Source: Coprinus comatus (Eukaryota; Basidiomycota; Agaricomycetes; Agaricales; Agaricaceae). From it: a stretch of 64,000 nt of DNA. The position numbers and the translations under genes were made by a program. The stretch is from assembly GCA_034638255.1 (NCBI GenBank), contig JAWPGT010000009.1, positions 310,001-374,000 of the forward strand. The letters run 5' to 3'. Numbering within the stretch: position 1 is the first letter of the stretch; each line of letters opens with the position of its first letter. Of the stretch, positions 22,346 through 34,621 are shown in pieces. Under the pieces are notes generated by a model. That model worked only from the letters and a program-made list of their open reading frames with translations. It was not told the origin of the DNA and ran no database searches.

Positions 22346-24724
22346 TTATAGCAATACTGTCCCTTCTTTACCTTCTGCTACTAGCTCTTGCCATTTTGCT
22401 CGCCATTTTGTCATATTGGATCGAAGTCTTTTGTCTCCGAGAGCCTTACCGATCCATGACAAGAAAAGATTTTCATCTTCTGGTACAAAGAATGATGATA
22501 AGAGAGATAGAATTGTTTCAAAGTTGGCTGTGCTTGATGTTATGTGGTCTAATAACATAGAGTTCAGAAATGTGTTCAGTAGGAGTTGAAACGAAAACAC
22601 ATACCTCTATAGACCCAGACGATGGCAATAGCAACAGCCACGAATAAGTCATGGCCTTCCAATAGAAAGGCATCCCACAGACGCAATTGCGTTTGAAATG
22701 GGACTGAGTTAGCAAATAAGGTGATGTACCATTTTGTTGCATAAGAGGTCGTCGAGATCATATGTTTTTGGAAAGCTTTATATACGTCTGGCATCACTTG
22801 TTCCATTATTCTTTCTTGCAGGTAGATTGCCTCTAGAAGACCAGGAAAACCAGGACCGAAGATGGAATGTAGGTTATATGCGTCATGAAGGCGAACAAGT
22901 GACGCATACACACGCTCAGGTTCAAAATAACACAGGAGGGTAGCGGCGATGGGACCCATCCCTTGTACATAACCACAAGTTGGACACCGCAATGAGAAAG
23001 AGTGCAAGACGTGAAATAGTGATCGTTGGCTAGGAGACATATTAATAAAGAGAGGTAAGTGGAACATGACGTGAAAACATACCCAGCACCATATCTTGTT
23101 TTGAACATAACATGGCCACTAATTGTCCGGGGAACGTCCAGGTCTATTTGGATGTCATAGGTAGATGGTTTGTCCAATCTATCCCTGTACTCCGCAGCTA
23201 GTTGAGCCATTTGGTCCAATCCCATTCCTGAAAAGCGGTTCATTAAGAGGTCCCACGCTGCTGACCGCCAACGGTCTGGAATGCCCTTGTAAATTCTTTC
23301 GCGTAGTTTTGATTCCTTCGAAGGTCGGATACGCCAAGCTTCTACATTACCACCAGGGTCTCTCGACAATGGTCTGAGCATCCTGGTCCATTTTCCGATT
23401 CGCCGGGTCTCTTTTAGAAGTGGTCGCGGAGTGGGCAATGACTGGAGGGGTGTTGCGTTGGGAGGCACTGAGGCTGGTCCCGCAGACACGGGGGATAGTC
23501 GTTTCGTTAGTGGTGCCGATGTCAATCGAACCAATCGGTCATGGGAGGGCATCGAGATGAATCCATAACTAGAGGCTATCACTTCAAAGAGACATTCAAA
23601 GAAGTGCTAGGAACATACCGATCCACCATGCCTAAAAGCTGAATCTCTTTTGGGTCTAATTCTCTTGACTTCTCGTTTCCATCTCCAATAGCAGCGTCCG
23701 CATTCAATACACTTTGTCTAGTGGTCCCAACGCGAGCCCTTGTTCGTTCGACACCTTCTTCATAACCGTCACCCTTGACTCCGGACATTTCAAGGATAGC
23801 GTATGTGTGTCGAACGTGGAATGCATCCATATCTTCACCTTCAGAAGGTACCAATGAGACTTTACTTGAGGGTGAACTAGCATTCGATCTTAGATTACCC
23901 GGAGATCGTAGTATTGAAGAAGCACGTGGTGTGAGCAGGAATGGTGGTGAGGCCGTTGAAGATTGTCTGATCTGATTTGGCGGCGGCGTTACAGGAGGAC
24001 TAGAATTTGCAGAAGGGGGTAACGGGGGTAATTCTCGCGTAGATATTGCCTTGCGTGATTCTTGTGAACCACGCGACGACTTGGCGTGAGGGGAAGCACT
24101 GCGGCTACGAAAAGAATATGCAGAGATGGTCCCTGGCGACGAAGTGCGAAATTCTCCTGGAAGAATGTTGTTGCTGGTCGGAAGCCTCTTTTCTTCCAAG
24201 GCTGGCGGAGGCGGTGTTCTTGGGTGAGAGTAAGTTGAAGCGGGCGGAAAACCTGTGCGGGGGACTCTTAAACTACTCCGGGCATCTGAAATTGGAGCGC
24301 CAGTTTGGAAATCTTGAGCAACAGCTACAGGCTGCGAGGTTGAGTCGAGGTATGGAAGTTCAATTGGCTCAAAGCTGTTTGAACCAAAGAAGGAATCGTG
24401 ATGATGGGTGGGAAGGTTAAGCTTGACGGATGGTATATCCGACTCTTTTGAATGACCATTCGCCACAGGCCCGGAGGCAAGCCAGCTTGCTCTTTGCGTC
24501 TGTGCATCTCCATACATTGAGTATATAGAGAAAATTGCTGCCTCCGATGACTCCCGTTTCTGATCTACAGTGGTGAAGGACGTCTCTGGGTACGACGAGG
24601 GTTCTGATGCAGAACCCGTCGTCTGTGATTCGTTAGAGCTCCCCGTTGCTGACGACGATGATGGTGAGCGGTTTTCCGATGTCAGGGGGGTTGGTGGTAT
24701 GAGGGCGAGGCTGGGAGCATTCAT
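22346..24724 (-). CDS. TBC-domain Rab GTPase-activating protein
   Basis: The start at 24724 (MNAPSLALIPPTPL) opens a Ser/Pro-rich, low-complexity N-terminal region of more than 350 residues. A TBC domain follows: KLRERIYKGIPDRWRSAAWD, then QIDLDVPRTISGHVMF (the IxxDxxR arginine finger), LFHVLHSFSLRCPTCGYVQG (the YxQG glutamine finger), and FANSVPFQTQLRLWDAFLLE. Exons join in frame at about 23630/23570, 23080/23030 and 22600/22560. The tail ends ELVAEGKEGTVLL with a stop at 22346-22348. TBC proteins speed GTP hydrolysis by Rab GTPases using both fingers, and both are present, so the enzyme should be active. The layout resembles fungal Gyp-type GAPs; the Rab target cannot be told from sequence. 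An ATG at 24787 gives a longer hydrophobic start, which is less likely. Confidence 0.87.
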
Positions 24725-24844
24725 ATGGTGGAGGTGAAAAAGCAAAAGCACGCGGACAGGGTCAACGAATTTTAGCTGCCACATCATTTTATTCTCATCA
24801 GAATATTAAATATACCCCAGTCACAAGCACAATATTCGTCCCCT

Positions 24845-25352
24845 GGCAAACATTGAACATATCACTGGCTAGTCCAACCTATCCCATCATTCAGAAATTC
24901 CAGCTTCCAGGTCTGATCATCATATTCGAAGACAAACACGTTTTTGTCGTCTCTCCACGCGCAGTTGAAGTTTAGGAAAGCATCATCTGAGGCAGCTACA
25001 ATATAAAACCCCCCGCTTCCGAGTGAAGCCTGACACTCAATCTGCTCCACTGTAAGCATGTCGTTATGTTAAAAATGATATCTTCTTTCCGAGACATACG
25101 GCCTGTAGCGAGGCTCTCCTGAAGACAGAATCTCCAACTTGGCCAGACGTACAACCGTTATAATATGTATGTTGATTGTTGTTAGGACTAACGAACTTGA
25201 TGTCGAAGTGAAACTGATGTAGAAACTTATTGTGATCAACCATGTCTGCGCCACACAGGGTTGGGTTGTCGCGGATCTGGAAACCAGTGTTGTTGAGGAT
25301 TGATACTCGGGTATTCATGCCCACAGATCCCCAGGCTCAGGTAGCCTTTTAT
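24845..25352 (-). pseudogene. Truncated GH17 glucanase pseudogene
   Basis: The minus strand carries only the 3' half of a GH17 gene of the same subfamily as those at 20.25 and 44.09 kb. It begins at the exon corresponding to GYLGSVG (here GYLSLG...). It continues through IRDNPTLCGADM, YYNGCTSGQVGDSVF and GKKISF to NFNCAWRDDKNVFVFEYDDQ, and then a degenerate end matching GLTSDIFNIC at about 24850-24880. The nucleophile motif TESGW has become IECQA, and stops and frame changes are present. The 5' half, with the signal peptide and the GNEV acid/base motif, is absent. It lies opposite in orientation to both live copies and just upstream of the TBC gene start. Confidence 0.85.
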
Positions 25353-27539
25353 TCGCGGTCAGGAGCCGCGGTATATTTAGAACACATCACATATATTTCT
25401 TAGTAGTAAGTGTTTAACCCTCGATTGCCTTGCACTTTGGCCATAATCGTATTTGACCTCACTTCCAATAATCAAACCAACATATAAATAACACTAATTT
25501 TTTCACTCCAAGTTTATTCTTCCTTTCGGAACTCGTCACCCGGGGGCTCTCACTTGATTTATGTGATTGCAGAAGCGATGGCTCCCTGATTACTAGCCTT
25601 TGCTACTATCAATGTTCGATCTCAAGAAACATCCGAAGACTATTATTAACGTTTATCCTGAGCGGAGTTCGAGGAATTTGAGGATTTCGAAGACAAATTA
25701 ACCAAGGCGCCGAAAACATCATTAACTATTCAGATACACGGGATCTATTTATTCTTGGAGGTTCGCCTATCAGTCAATTAATCATATCAATACCATATAT
25801 ACTATTTCAACAACCAAGGTTGATGTAGACAGAGATAGTCGTACACTTAGCATGGGTGTTAAACGATATTTATATGCTCATAAACAACTTCGAGTGCTCT
25901 GTACTGCCAAGTGAGTGCTATTCGCATAATATTCCACACTAGTAACAAGCGGCTACTATATACCTAACCGACTAAGAAGAAGCTATCAGTTCTGTTGTGT
26001 GCGCGTATCACTGGCATACCTTGAAATTCTGAGTAAAAGAAGCGAATTAAGGATTCTAAGATCTAAGCTAATGGTATAATACGGTGATAGTGATTTCATG
26101 ACTCATGAGCAGTATGAAGGGTAAGAGGTAAGAGCTTTTTTCTCTGAGACCACTCATGTTCGTTCCCGTACGTAGTGCTCTCTGGCTTCATCGATATTTG
26201 GATATAAATAGATTGATTGCGATTGATTAAAGTGCTTAGCGCTTAAGCCTTCTTCACACTAACTTCACCACTGGTACTAATAAGAGGTCATCTTACTTAA
26301 CGAATTTGAAAACAACTGTATTGACACTTCCTACGAGGACTCAATATATGTAAAGCATCGATTCACCACTCCTTAAAAATTCAAATTCAGAAGTAGTACC
26401 TCTTGACCATTCCCAAGGCTTCTAGCGTCTTTGTCTTTATCTAGAACATAAAAAAAAGCCTATGATTCTTGAATTACGTCGTCAAGGGGTACAGTGTTCC
26501 TAAACTTCGAAAAGCACTAATTAGTGGAACTTCTGGTATGTCAGAGATTTAGATTTATTTTCAAGTTTAGCCTTTTAGCAAAACATTGGAGTGTGAAGGG
26601 AAGATACGAACACCCAGTCACATCAATCAGTATTTATAGTATCTTTATATCTAGATTCATCTTACCCTATCTCTGCCCTATGTATATTATCACCGCTGAT
26701 TAACGATGCGTAGTACAATGTACGAACTTGTTTACAATTCTTGTGGTATTGGGAAAGTGGAGTGAATCAGATCGAACCCCCAGGGCTTTTGCCACACCTG
26801 TGCTGACCACGAGTTACACGTTGAATGAAAGTTTGAAACATCGTTGACAAAAACAGACTAGTACTTGCCTTTCCCCTTTCCCCTTGAGGTACAATGGAGA
26901 GTATTTGACAGCTTGAACAGAAGAAACCATATAGTTCTCCATGTAATTGATTAGTACCATATCCTTAACTCCTTCTGATCATGTCACTTTGACTCATAGA
27001 ACTTGTACTTGCATTTCGGATTCAATAATATACTAATACAACACTCATTTGGCACTCGTATTGGTAGCTTCGACATGATAACCATCGTACTATGACTGTG
27101 ATAGATAATCACTTGAAACAACCTAGGTCTCTTCAAGCCCCTAATCGCAATCGTCATCATCATCATCATTCTTATTCATTCTCATTCGTCGCACTACGCA
27201 CCGTTAATAGTACTAGTAATGTGTATAGTCGTCCATGGTACTAATCATGGTTCGTGGCGCCCATCTCACCACTAAGGTGTCAATTCAGTTGTACATAACC
27301 GTCACTTACTCTCTACGCCTCGAGGCTAGGTGGGGTGCAAGTTGGTGCAAGTACTACTAGTACTATTTACTCAGCTGCCCACCACTACCACCACCACTGG
27401 CACTGTCTCTTGACTCGCGAGTCCCAACCACCTACCACCAACTCCGATCCTGTGTCCGAAGTCCACTTAACTTCCTTCGACCAAGACCTAAGCACCAAAA
27501 TCTGAGTACTAAAAACTAGAAAGACAACCAGTCCGAAAG
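25353..27539. other. Gene-poor AT-rich region, 2.2 kb
   Basis: No open frame above about 60 codons, no repeat and no splice-linked coding text was found on either strand. The last few hundred bases should hold the promoter and 5' UTR of the membrane protein at 27540. Confidence 0.5.
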
Positions 27540-28933
27540 ATGGCTGATACATTGAATACTACAATTCTTAACCCAGATGTATATCTGAATCATCTTTCAC
27601 CTGAAGAAGGTGTTCAATTCGAGATTGCTAGAAGTTGGTATCTTGCTGTATTTGGTGTGAGTGCTTTTTTTTTTTTCTTTCATTTTTTTTTCATTCAAGT
27701 TCTCGGGGTTAATGATATATGTCTTTTCTACATCGTATTGCTACTAGGCTTCAGTTTGGGATATATTAGTTTATATTCCTGATGATATTAAGATTGTGTG
27801 GGGAAGACCTTTTAAACCTGTTACCTTTGCTTTTATATTTTCGAGGTGAGTTCAAACTATGGGACATCCTTTAATGTTCACCAAATTCACAAGTCACATA
27901 ACAGATTATTCGCAACTGTTTATGTATTCATATGTGTTGTTGAGAAAAGTAAGCTTTTCTTGAAAGGCGCTCACCACTCACCATTTCCAATGCTATTTTC
28001 TCAAACTCACTCAACTCACAGCAATGCCAATACCAAATCCTCGAGGAATTTTCCTAGCAGCAGCAGTAAACTGTGTCCTAGCAGTCTCAACATCAACATT
28101 TCTATTCCTCATCCGCGTTCAAGCAATATACACCTCACAACCTCTTACCAAAAAATTCTTTTTCATATTATGGCTCATAACTTGTGGTTTTCAAATCACC
28201 GTACCTTTAGGAGTTTATCCAACGTTTATCCCGGGAACAAGATATTATAGAGATTCTGAATTTAAAAAATTTGTTTGGGTTAGTGCGTTTAGTGCTATTT
28301 TGTTTGATACGACTGTGTTTTTGGCAATTTCGTGGAAGGTTGTTAGTATGAATATGAACCTTGTTCCTGAGATGTATAATGGTGGTGGTGGTACTAGTGA
28401 AGGTGTCAGAAGTAGGCCAAGTAGTGGTGTTGGTGGTGTGCCAGTTCCAAGTCATGGAAGGTTAGTTGGAAGAATGAGATGGAAGACTTTGATTGATGGT
28501 AGAACGTTACCTACATTATCGAAAGCGGTGTTACAAGGTGGACAACAATATTACTTGTGAGTTCAACTTTTTCTTTAAGCGTCGTCATACTACTATTGAA
28601 AATTGATTTATAAATCATAGGATAACCATTGGGTTTTCGATATTGTTAGGAGCTTTTATAGGTATCCCGAGTACACCACCAACTTATAAAGTCATGTTTA
28701 CGGTACCTGGTATACCACTTATGGCTTCTATGGCTTGTAGAGTGTTTAGGAATGTTAGACAGTTGGATGAAAAGAAGAGGTCAGAGTTGGCGGTACTTTC
28801 TACTTTGCAATTTAGATCCCCTGGTGTTGGTATTGGTGCTGGTGGTAATGGTGGTAACGGCACGACGAGGGATTTGGATCTTGAGAGTTCAAGGGTTCAA
28901 ATGTCGATGATGGCAGTTGCGAGGGGTCATTAG
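27540..28933 (+). CDS. Seven-helix integral membrane protein, unknown function
   Basis: Four introns join five exons in frame (...AVFG|ASVWDILVYIPDD...; IFSR|LFATVYVF; VVEK|TMPIPNPRG; YYL|ITIGFSIL). I count seven hydrophobic segments: SWYLAVFGASVWDILVYI, FKPVTFAFIFSRLFATVYVF, IFLAAAVNCVLAVSTSTFLF, FFFILWLITCGFQITVPLGV, FVWVSAFSAILFDTTVFLAI, YLITIGFSILLGAFIGI and VMFTVPGIPLMASMACRVF. A long Gly/Ser-rich loop follows helix five, and a cytosolic-type charged tail follows helix seven. The layout matches the many unassigned Agaricomycete seven-helix membrane proteins; GPCR-like signalling is possible but no ligand or G-protein motif is visible. It is not a clear Ste3 pheromone receptor. The start at 27540 (MADTLNTTILNPDVYLN) leaves a glycosylatable N-terminus. 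Confidence 0.82.
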
Positions 28934-29511
28934 AGTTAAAGTTATCGAGGAGACGGACTCTCAGGAGATGATGAGTGTAGTATACAAATGTGGGTATTAG
29001 GGGAACAAGGATAAATTCAAATGGAGAAGAAAGTTACGGAAAGATTAACATTTTGTGTTCCCACAGTAATATATTAACATTTTAACTTCACTCGAGTCCT
29101 CGACGAGGAACGCTCTGAAGCAGAAGGGAAATGCGTGCGTTTGAGTCATGGAGATAGAAGTTGTGTATATATTTTCCTTTGGCGGATGAAGGAAAGTATG
29201 TCAAGAGATCGCATGCGGAGTGGTGTTTGATCCCAAAATAGATGGTAAGTAGAAGACACTCCTGATTGGGACATGTAGCACAAAGTATGATCCCAAATTG
29301 GATGTGTGCTTGTACTCTCGTCTATCGTATTCGAACGGTGTATATAATAGCGTCTAATCTGTGGTTGGAATACCCAACTCTCGAGTTCCCTCATCAATCT
29401 CCAGCCCTCACAACCACACTACACTTCTAATCTTATTTTTGGGCTTGTTGGGATCACAAAAGCAACCTTTTAAAAACGACAACATCTCTATTCCACCACA
29501 CAAAACAGATC
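28934..29511. other. Intergenic, 0.58 kb
   Basis: 3' UTR of the membrane protein and promoter of the small ORF at 29512. A TATATAATA sequence lies near 29340. Nothing else is recognised. Confidence 0.4.
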
Positions 29512-29730
29512 ATGTCGCCTTATAGTCCCCCAACCTCTCCCACTTTTGGCGGATTCTTCGCCACCAGTCCCAACGCGTTTGCGGCATTTGCACCACACCA
29601 GTCACCTCGTGACACACACGCCATGTATGCTACATTCTCTGCATCAGTATCGGGCCAAAATCCATCCAACATCCAGCCTACATCCTCAGGCTATAAAGCA
29701 GGGTTCAAGAAATTCATTGGTAGGAAGTGA
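29512..29730 (+). CDS. Small Ser/Pro/Phe-rich protein, hypothetical
   Basis: A 72-codon intronless frame: MSPYSPPTSPTFGGFFATSP, then Ala/Phe-rich text, and a basic end GYKAGFKKFIGRK. The ATG follows a plausible A-rich leader ('aaaacagatcATG'), and a TATA-like sequence lies about 170 bp upstream. The basic, amphipathic C-terminus could bind membrane or nucleic acid, but no domain is recognised. There is no signal peptide. Calling it a gene rests on composition and leader context only. Confidence 0.45.
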   Translation: MSPYSPPTSPTFGGFFATSPNAFAAFAPHQSPRDTHAMYATFSASVSGQNPSNIQPTSSGYKAGFKKFIGRK

Positions 29731-30003
29731 TTGAGCCCTTCATTGCGGTTCTCCTTCCCTTCACAACCATACACATATCTATCCGTTCATCAACCCCCCA
29801 TATACCACTATAATATTCGCCAGTGACTGCATTTCATTTTTTGTTATTACACTATATTTGTAGACTATCCCTGTTGTATCCATATCGGCTGAATTCATTA
29901 TTCGATTGTTGTGAGAAAAAGCGATGAGTAAGGTTAGGGTCAGCATATGATGATGTTTTGGGTACAGCCAAAAGGCTTCTTTGACCATAATCCATTGCGA
30001 ACG

Positions 30004-31693
30004 ATGGTCTCTTCTCGCTCAGCTGCAGCAGCAGTTGCTGTCCACCAACAGCCCTCGTCATCCCAGAACAACAACGTTAATACCGCATACTCCCTAGCTC
30101 TCCTTGCAGAGTACACTCACACCCTCGACGCTCTCCCCTTGGACCTCTCCAGAACTTATGCAGACCTTCGTGAGCTCGATGCTGTCCTTTCGTCTTCAAT
30201 GATCACCATAACTGCCAAAATACATCAATTAACCTTGATGATTGAGGAGAGAAGGGGGAGCAAGGAAGAGAGGTTATGGCTATTGCACGAGATTTCGGAA
30301 GAGGCTGCAAGACTCAAGTATGGAGGAGACGATAAGATTCGTGTCGCGTGTCAGGCAGCGGATATGCTCAAAAGTCATTCTAGTCACCTCCGTACCCTTG
30401 CGGACCGTTTGCCAGACTTTGATATGAACCTGTTGAACAGGAAGACAGTCTACCCACATGTATCTGCCAAGTCGTTTATGCCACTGAACATGGATACTGG
30501 ACGACGACGACGAGGTGGTGCTGGTTCGTCTGGACTGCTGGTTGCGAATCATGTTGACCCCAGTCCGGCCAAACGGAAGCGGTTAGTTCGAGAGGAGGAG
30601 ATTGATATTGGCAGCATTCGGTCGCCACACAAGAAAGAACGTCTGCTCGAAGTCACAAATGCTCGCGGCCGGGCAAACGGAAGACTCAAAAAGTGGGTTT
30701 TGGCTTTGAATTTGTTGCTTTGCATAACCTGATTTTCTGCCCAGAAACGAGCGCGTCCCATCCCCCTCCGACTCACTCGTCTCCGTCACCTCGCACCTAC
30801 CCCCACAGAACAACCTCCATACAAACGGAATCTCATCCACCCGTGGCGCATCATCAGGGCACCAGAATAATCAGCACAATACCTTTGCTCCCAACCCCCG
30901 TGCAACCAACGGTGCCATCAACGGCGGCAACAAACGACGGGCAGCCAATAGCGCTAACAGTGTCAATAACCGTGTATCTACTCCTCTCGCCAACGACTAC
31001 CCATCCGCTCTCAACCCCGCATCCGCAATCCCATCACACCGGTCCGGTTTGCCGTCCTCATCCAATCACCATCCATCAGTGCTCGGGCCCTATGTCAATG
31101 GTTCTTCCTCAGGTGCTTTAGTAAATGGAAATGGCCAGCATCTATACGATATTGGCCATTCGATGACACCAGACTGGAATCCACCACCTGTCCAACAACT
31201 AGAGGGTCCGGGTATGCCTGTCGCACGAAGCACATCGATACATTCTACAGTGACAAATGGTGCTGCCGCTGGTGGTAGGAATAGTAGTGCGAATAATAAT
31301 AATAATAATAATAATAGTAATACTAATGCCGCTCTGAGTACGGATGGTGCTGCTACAGAGGGCGGAGATGGAGATGGAGATGGAGATGGAGATGATGGAA
31401 AGCTTTATTGTTATTGTCAACGTGTTAGTTACGGTGAAATGATCGCTTGTGATGATGAAAGTTGTGAACGGGAATGGGTGAGTTTTTTTAATACTTTTTC
31501 GTATTTTTGTCTGTTTTTTTTCTGATACAACGTTTGTTCACACAAATAGTTCCACTTGTCGTGTATTGGATTGACTGTATGTCCTGAAGGATCATGGTTC
31601 TGTGATACATGTAAGAATAAAAGAAATGCAAAGAGGACGGGTAGAGGTGGTAAACGGAGAGCTGCAGGTACTCGTGCTGCTGGAAAAGCATAA
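30004..31693 (+). CDS. ING-family PHD-finger chromatin protein
   Basis: The N-terminal ING domain (LALLAEYTHTLDALPLDLSR, TYADLRELDAVLSSSMITIT) is followed by helices and a basic region (SPAKRKRLVREEEI, RSPHKKERLLEVTNARGRAN). A long Asn/Ser/Pro-rich linker and the C-terminal PHD zinc finger come next: LYCYCQRVSYGEMIACDDES, CEREWFHLSCIGL and GSWFCDTCKNKR. The C4HC3 ligands are all present. ING proteins read H3K4me3 through the PHD and are subunits of histone acetyltransferase or deacetylase complexes (Yng1, Yng2, Pho23); which one this is cannot be told. Two introns at about 30692-30751 and 31477-31551 keep frame. An upstream ATG at 29947 would add a hydrophobic start (MMMFWVQPKG); I prefer 30004 (MVSSRSAAAA). 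Confidence 0.9.
31292..31396 (+). repeat. AAT trinucleotide and GGAGAT hexanucleotide repeats inside ING gene
   Basis: About eight AAT units (from 31292) encode a poly-Asn run, and about five GGAGAT units (from 31364) encode Gly-Asp repeats just before the PHD finger. Both keep frame. Confidence 0.8.
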
Positions 31694-32052
31694 CACTCAA
31701 CTTTAAAAAAAAATTATTTTCTCTCTCCTCACTTGCTTATTGTCTGTCACCATTACTCTCACACATCCTACGTTATATACTGCCTCAGGATTGTTTTTTT
31801 TTTCTTTCTTCTTCCTTATCATTTTCTTCTCATGTTGCTTATGATAATTTGATATTCCTTGCTTCTTTGTCTAGTATAACATATTTTTTTCAGTACTCAG
31901 TCTCTCCCCCCCTATGTCATGTATGTGGTGAATTTGGTATGTTATAGTGAAATAACAAAAGAAAAGCACAGATAAAATAAAAGTTCAAGTACAAAAACTG
32001 GAAAAAAAAAGGATTTCAAACTAAAGGACTAAAAAAGAAAATAAAGAGTGAA
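31694..32052. other. Convergent 3' ends of ING gene and FIP1
   Basis: T-rich and A-rich tracts consistent with 3' UTRs and polyadenylation regions of two convergent genes. No coding text is seen. Confidence 0.5.
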
Positions 32053-34458
32053 TCAACGTCGTTTGGATGATCGCGTTTCATCCAATCCAGGTGAACTCCT
32101 TCGTTTCCTACAATCCAAATATCAGCATATATGCGGGAAAAAAAAAACAAAGTAGAAGAGAGAGGGAGAGGGGGAAAACATACCGACTCGACGTAGATTT
32201 TTCTTCTGACAAATCATCAGTAGTAGGAGTTCTCTTTGATCTACTATCCCTATCTTCCTTTGAACTTCTTTCTCTTCTTTCACTATGACCATCACCACCA
32301 CCTCTTTCACCCCTATCTCTATCTCTATCTCTATCCCTATCCCTATCACGTTCACGCTCACTTCCTCTTTCTCTATCCCTATCTCTTTCCTTTTCTAAAC
32401 TTCCGCTTCTTCCTCCTCCCCCCCCCCCCCCCCCCCCCCCCTCCGCCACCGTAATCTAAACCATCGACAGCTGGAGCATTTCCATCTCTATCTTTATATT
32501 TGTTTTGGTTACGTGGTCCAGTAGGTACGTTTGGCGGTAACGGTGAAGCAGGTCTTGCAGGAGGTACAGCACCTTTACAAACAAACAAATAATTAATTAG
32601 TATTGAACCAGAAAAATAGTCAAGAAAAAACATACCTCTACCACGACCACCACCAACAAATCCACCTCTACCTCTAACTGAAGCAACACTTTGAGTAGAA
32701 GCACCTATTCCACGACCACCACCTACACCTATATTAGTTGTACCTCTAAATGCTTGTAAAGGTGTTCCACCTCTTCCAACACCTAAAATAGGTGTGACGT
32801 TACCTGTACTAGTTACACCTACACCTGCATTACCAGAAGTAGTAGCTAAAGGTGTACCACTTGTATTTGATGGGTTTCCACCACCAACACCACCACCTCC
32901 TGGACCACCTGGGATAATAGAACCAGGTGTATTTCCATCCATTCCTTGTTGGAACATTTGCATTTGGTTCTGATCTTGCATCTGAAAAGATTTAAAAAAA
33001 AAACAAAAAGTTCGCGCAACGGAATGTGCGGAAGGAAAAAAAAATCGATTAATCACTCATTCTCTCTCTCTCAAAAAAAGGATAGTAAAGCAGAAAAAAT
33101 GGGGAAACAAAGACTTGTGTGTTGTTACATTCAAAAGAAACGAAGACCCACCTGCATCCCAAAATCACCTCCCATACCCATATTCATCATTCCCCCAGGT
33201 CCACCAGGACCAAATCCATCCTGAACCATCATACCAGGTCCACCGGCATTACCACCTCCAGGTCCACCAGGACCAACCATTTGTTGCATACCAACACCAC
33301 CATCTTGACCACCAGGACCACCCATACCACCATCTTGTTGCATACCCATCATATTCATATCACCCATACCCATCATCATACCCTGCATTTCCATCATCAT
33401 TTGTGGATTCATCATACCTGCTGCTGCTGCTGCGGCCGCAGCTGCAGCAGCAGCAGGATTGTTATTACCTCCTCCTGCATTCATACTTCCATTCATCATG
33501 GCATTTGTACCTGTCATTACCATTTGACGGATTTCGGGAGGTAAAGCTGTTAATTGATCTTCACCCATTCCAGCAAAATTTATTATTATTATTATTTTAA
33601 AAAAAAAAAAAAAGAGCGCATATAGTCAGTAAACCCATTTCTTTTTTGAGATTTAAGAAAGAAGAAAAAACGAAAACGTACAAGAACATTAGCTTTAAGC
33701 ACATTAGCAACATCACCCAACTCTCTTCTTCTATAACAATAAGCTTCCCAAGAAATCTCATCAAATCCATAATTGAACCAATCACTAATATCAGAACCAG
33801 GTCTACGCCAAGGTTTATCTGACATTGCACCTAAATCAACTTCGAGAATAGAACGACCATCAAATAATCCGACTACATCTGGATTGATTTCTGGATGAGA
33901 TGGTGGTGCTGTTACAGGTGGTAAGGAATTTGTGTCTATTCCATCATCGTGTTGTTGTTGCTGTTGTTGTTGGATATGGTGTTGTTGTTGGTTTTGGTTT
34001 TGGATGTGACTGGGAATTTGTGTATGTGATGGTGTTGAAGAAGATAGTTGTTGTTGATGAGAAGGTGTAGAGGATGTTTGTGTGGTTGGAGGATGTTGTG
34101 AATGAAGGGCGCTTGGGATGGCACCACCACGTTGTATAGGATTGTATTCGGTTGTTAATGTAGGTGGTGGTGCTAGAAATTTCAGATTAAGAACGCGTAA
34201 GGTGCTACTCGGTTGATGAATACTTACCTCGTGATTGGGGAGGAGGTCCTGAAGAGCTTGTTGTACGATTACCGACTTTAGGTCTGTTAAAATTCGTTTT
34301 AGCGCGTCGTTATGTAGTGTGATGATACACGTAAGAACGTACCGAAGGTCAAGTGAATGTGAAGGTCGTTCCATAATGATTTCAATATCCTGCTCATAAT
34401 AATCAGTATAATGAAACCTTTCTGAGCGGAAACAAATATACGAACATCATCACTATCT

Positions 34459-34490
<32 letters not shown>

Positions 34491-34584
34491 AGCTTCGGGT
34501 TCTTCAGTCATTTCAGCATTACCATACATTTCACCTTCTCCAGTGGGTTCAATGCTTGGTGAATGACTCTTTTGAAGTGGTTGT

Positions 34585-34621
<37 letters not shown>

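Noticed and set aside
33115..33600. Long plus-strand frames rich in His, Pro and Tyr
   Set aside because: Antisense to the Met/Gly/Gln-rich part of FIP1; low-complexity by-product.
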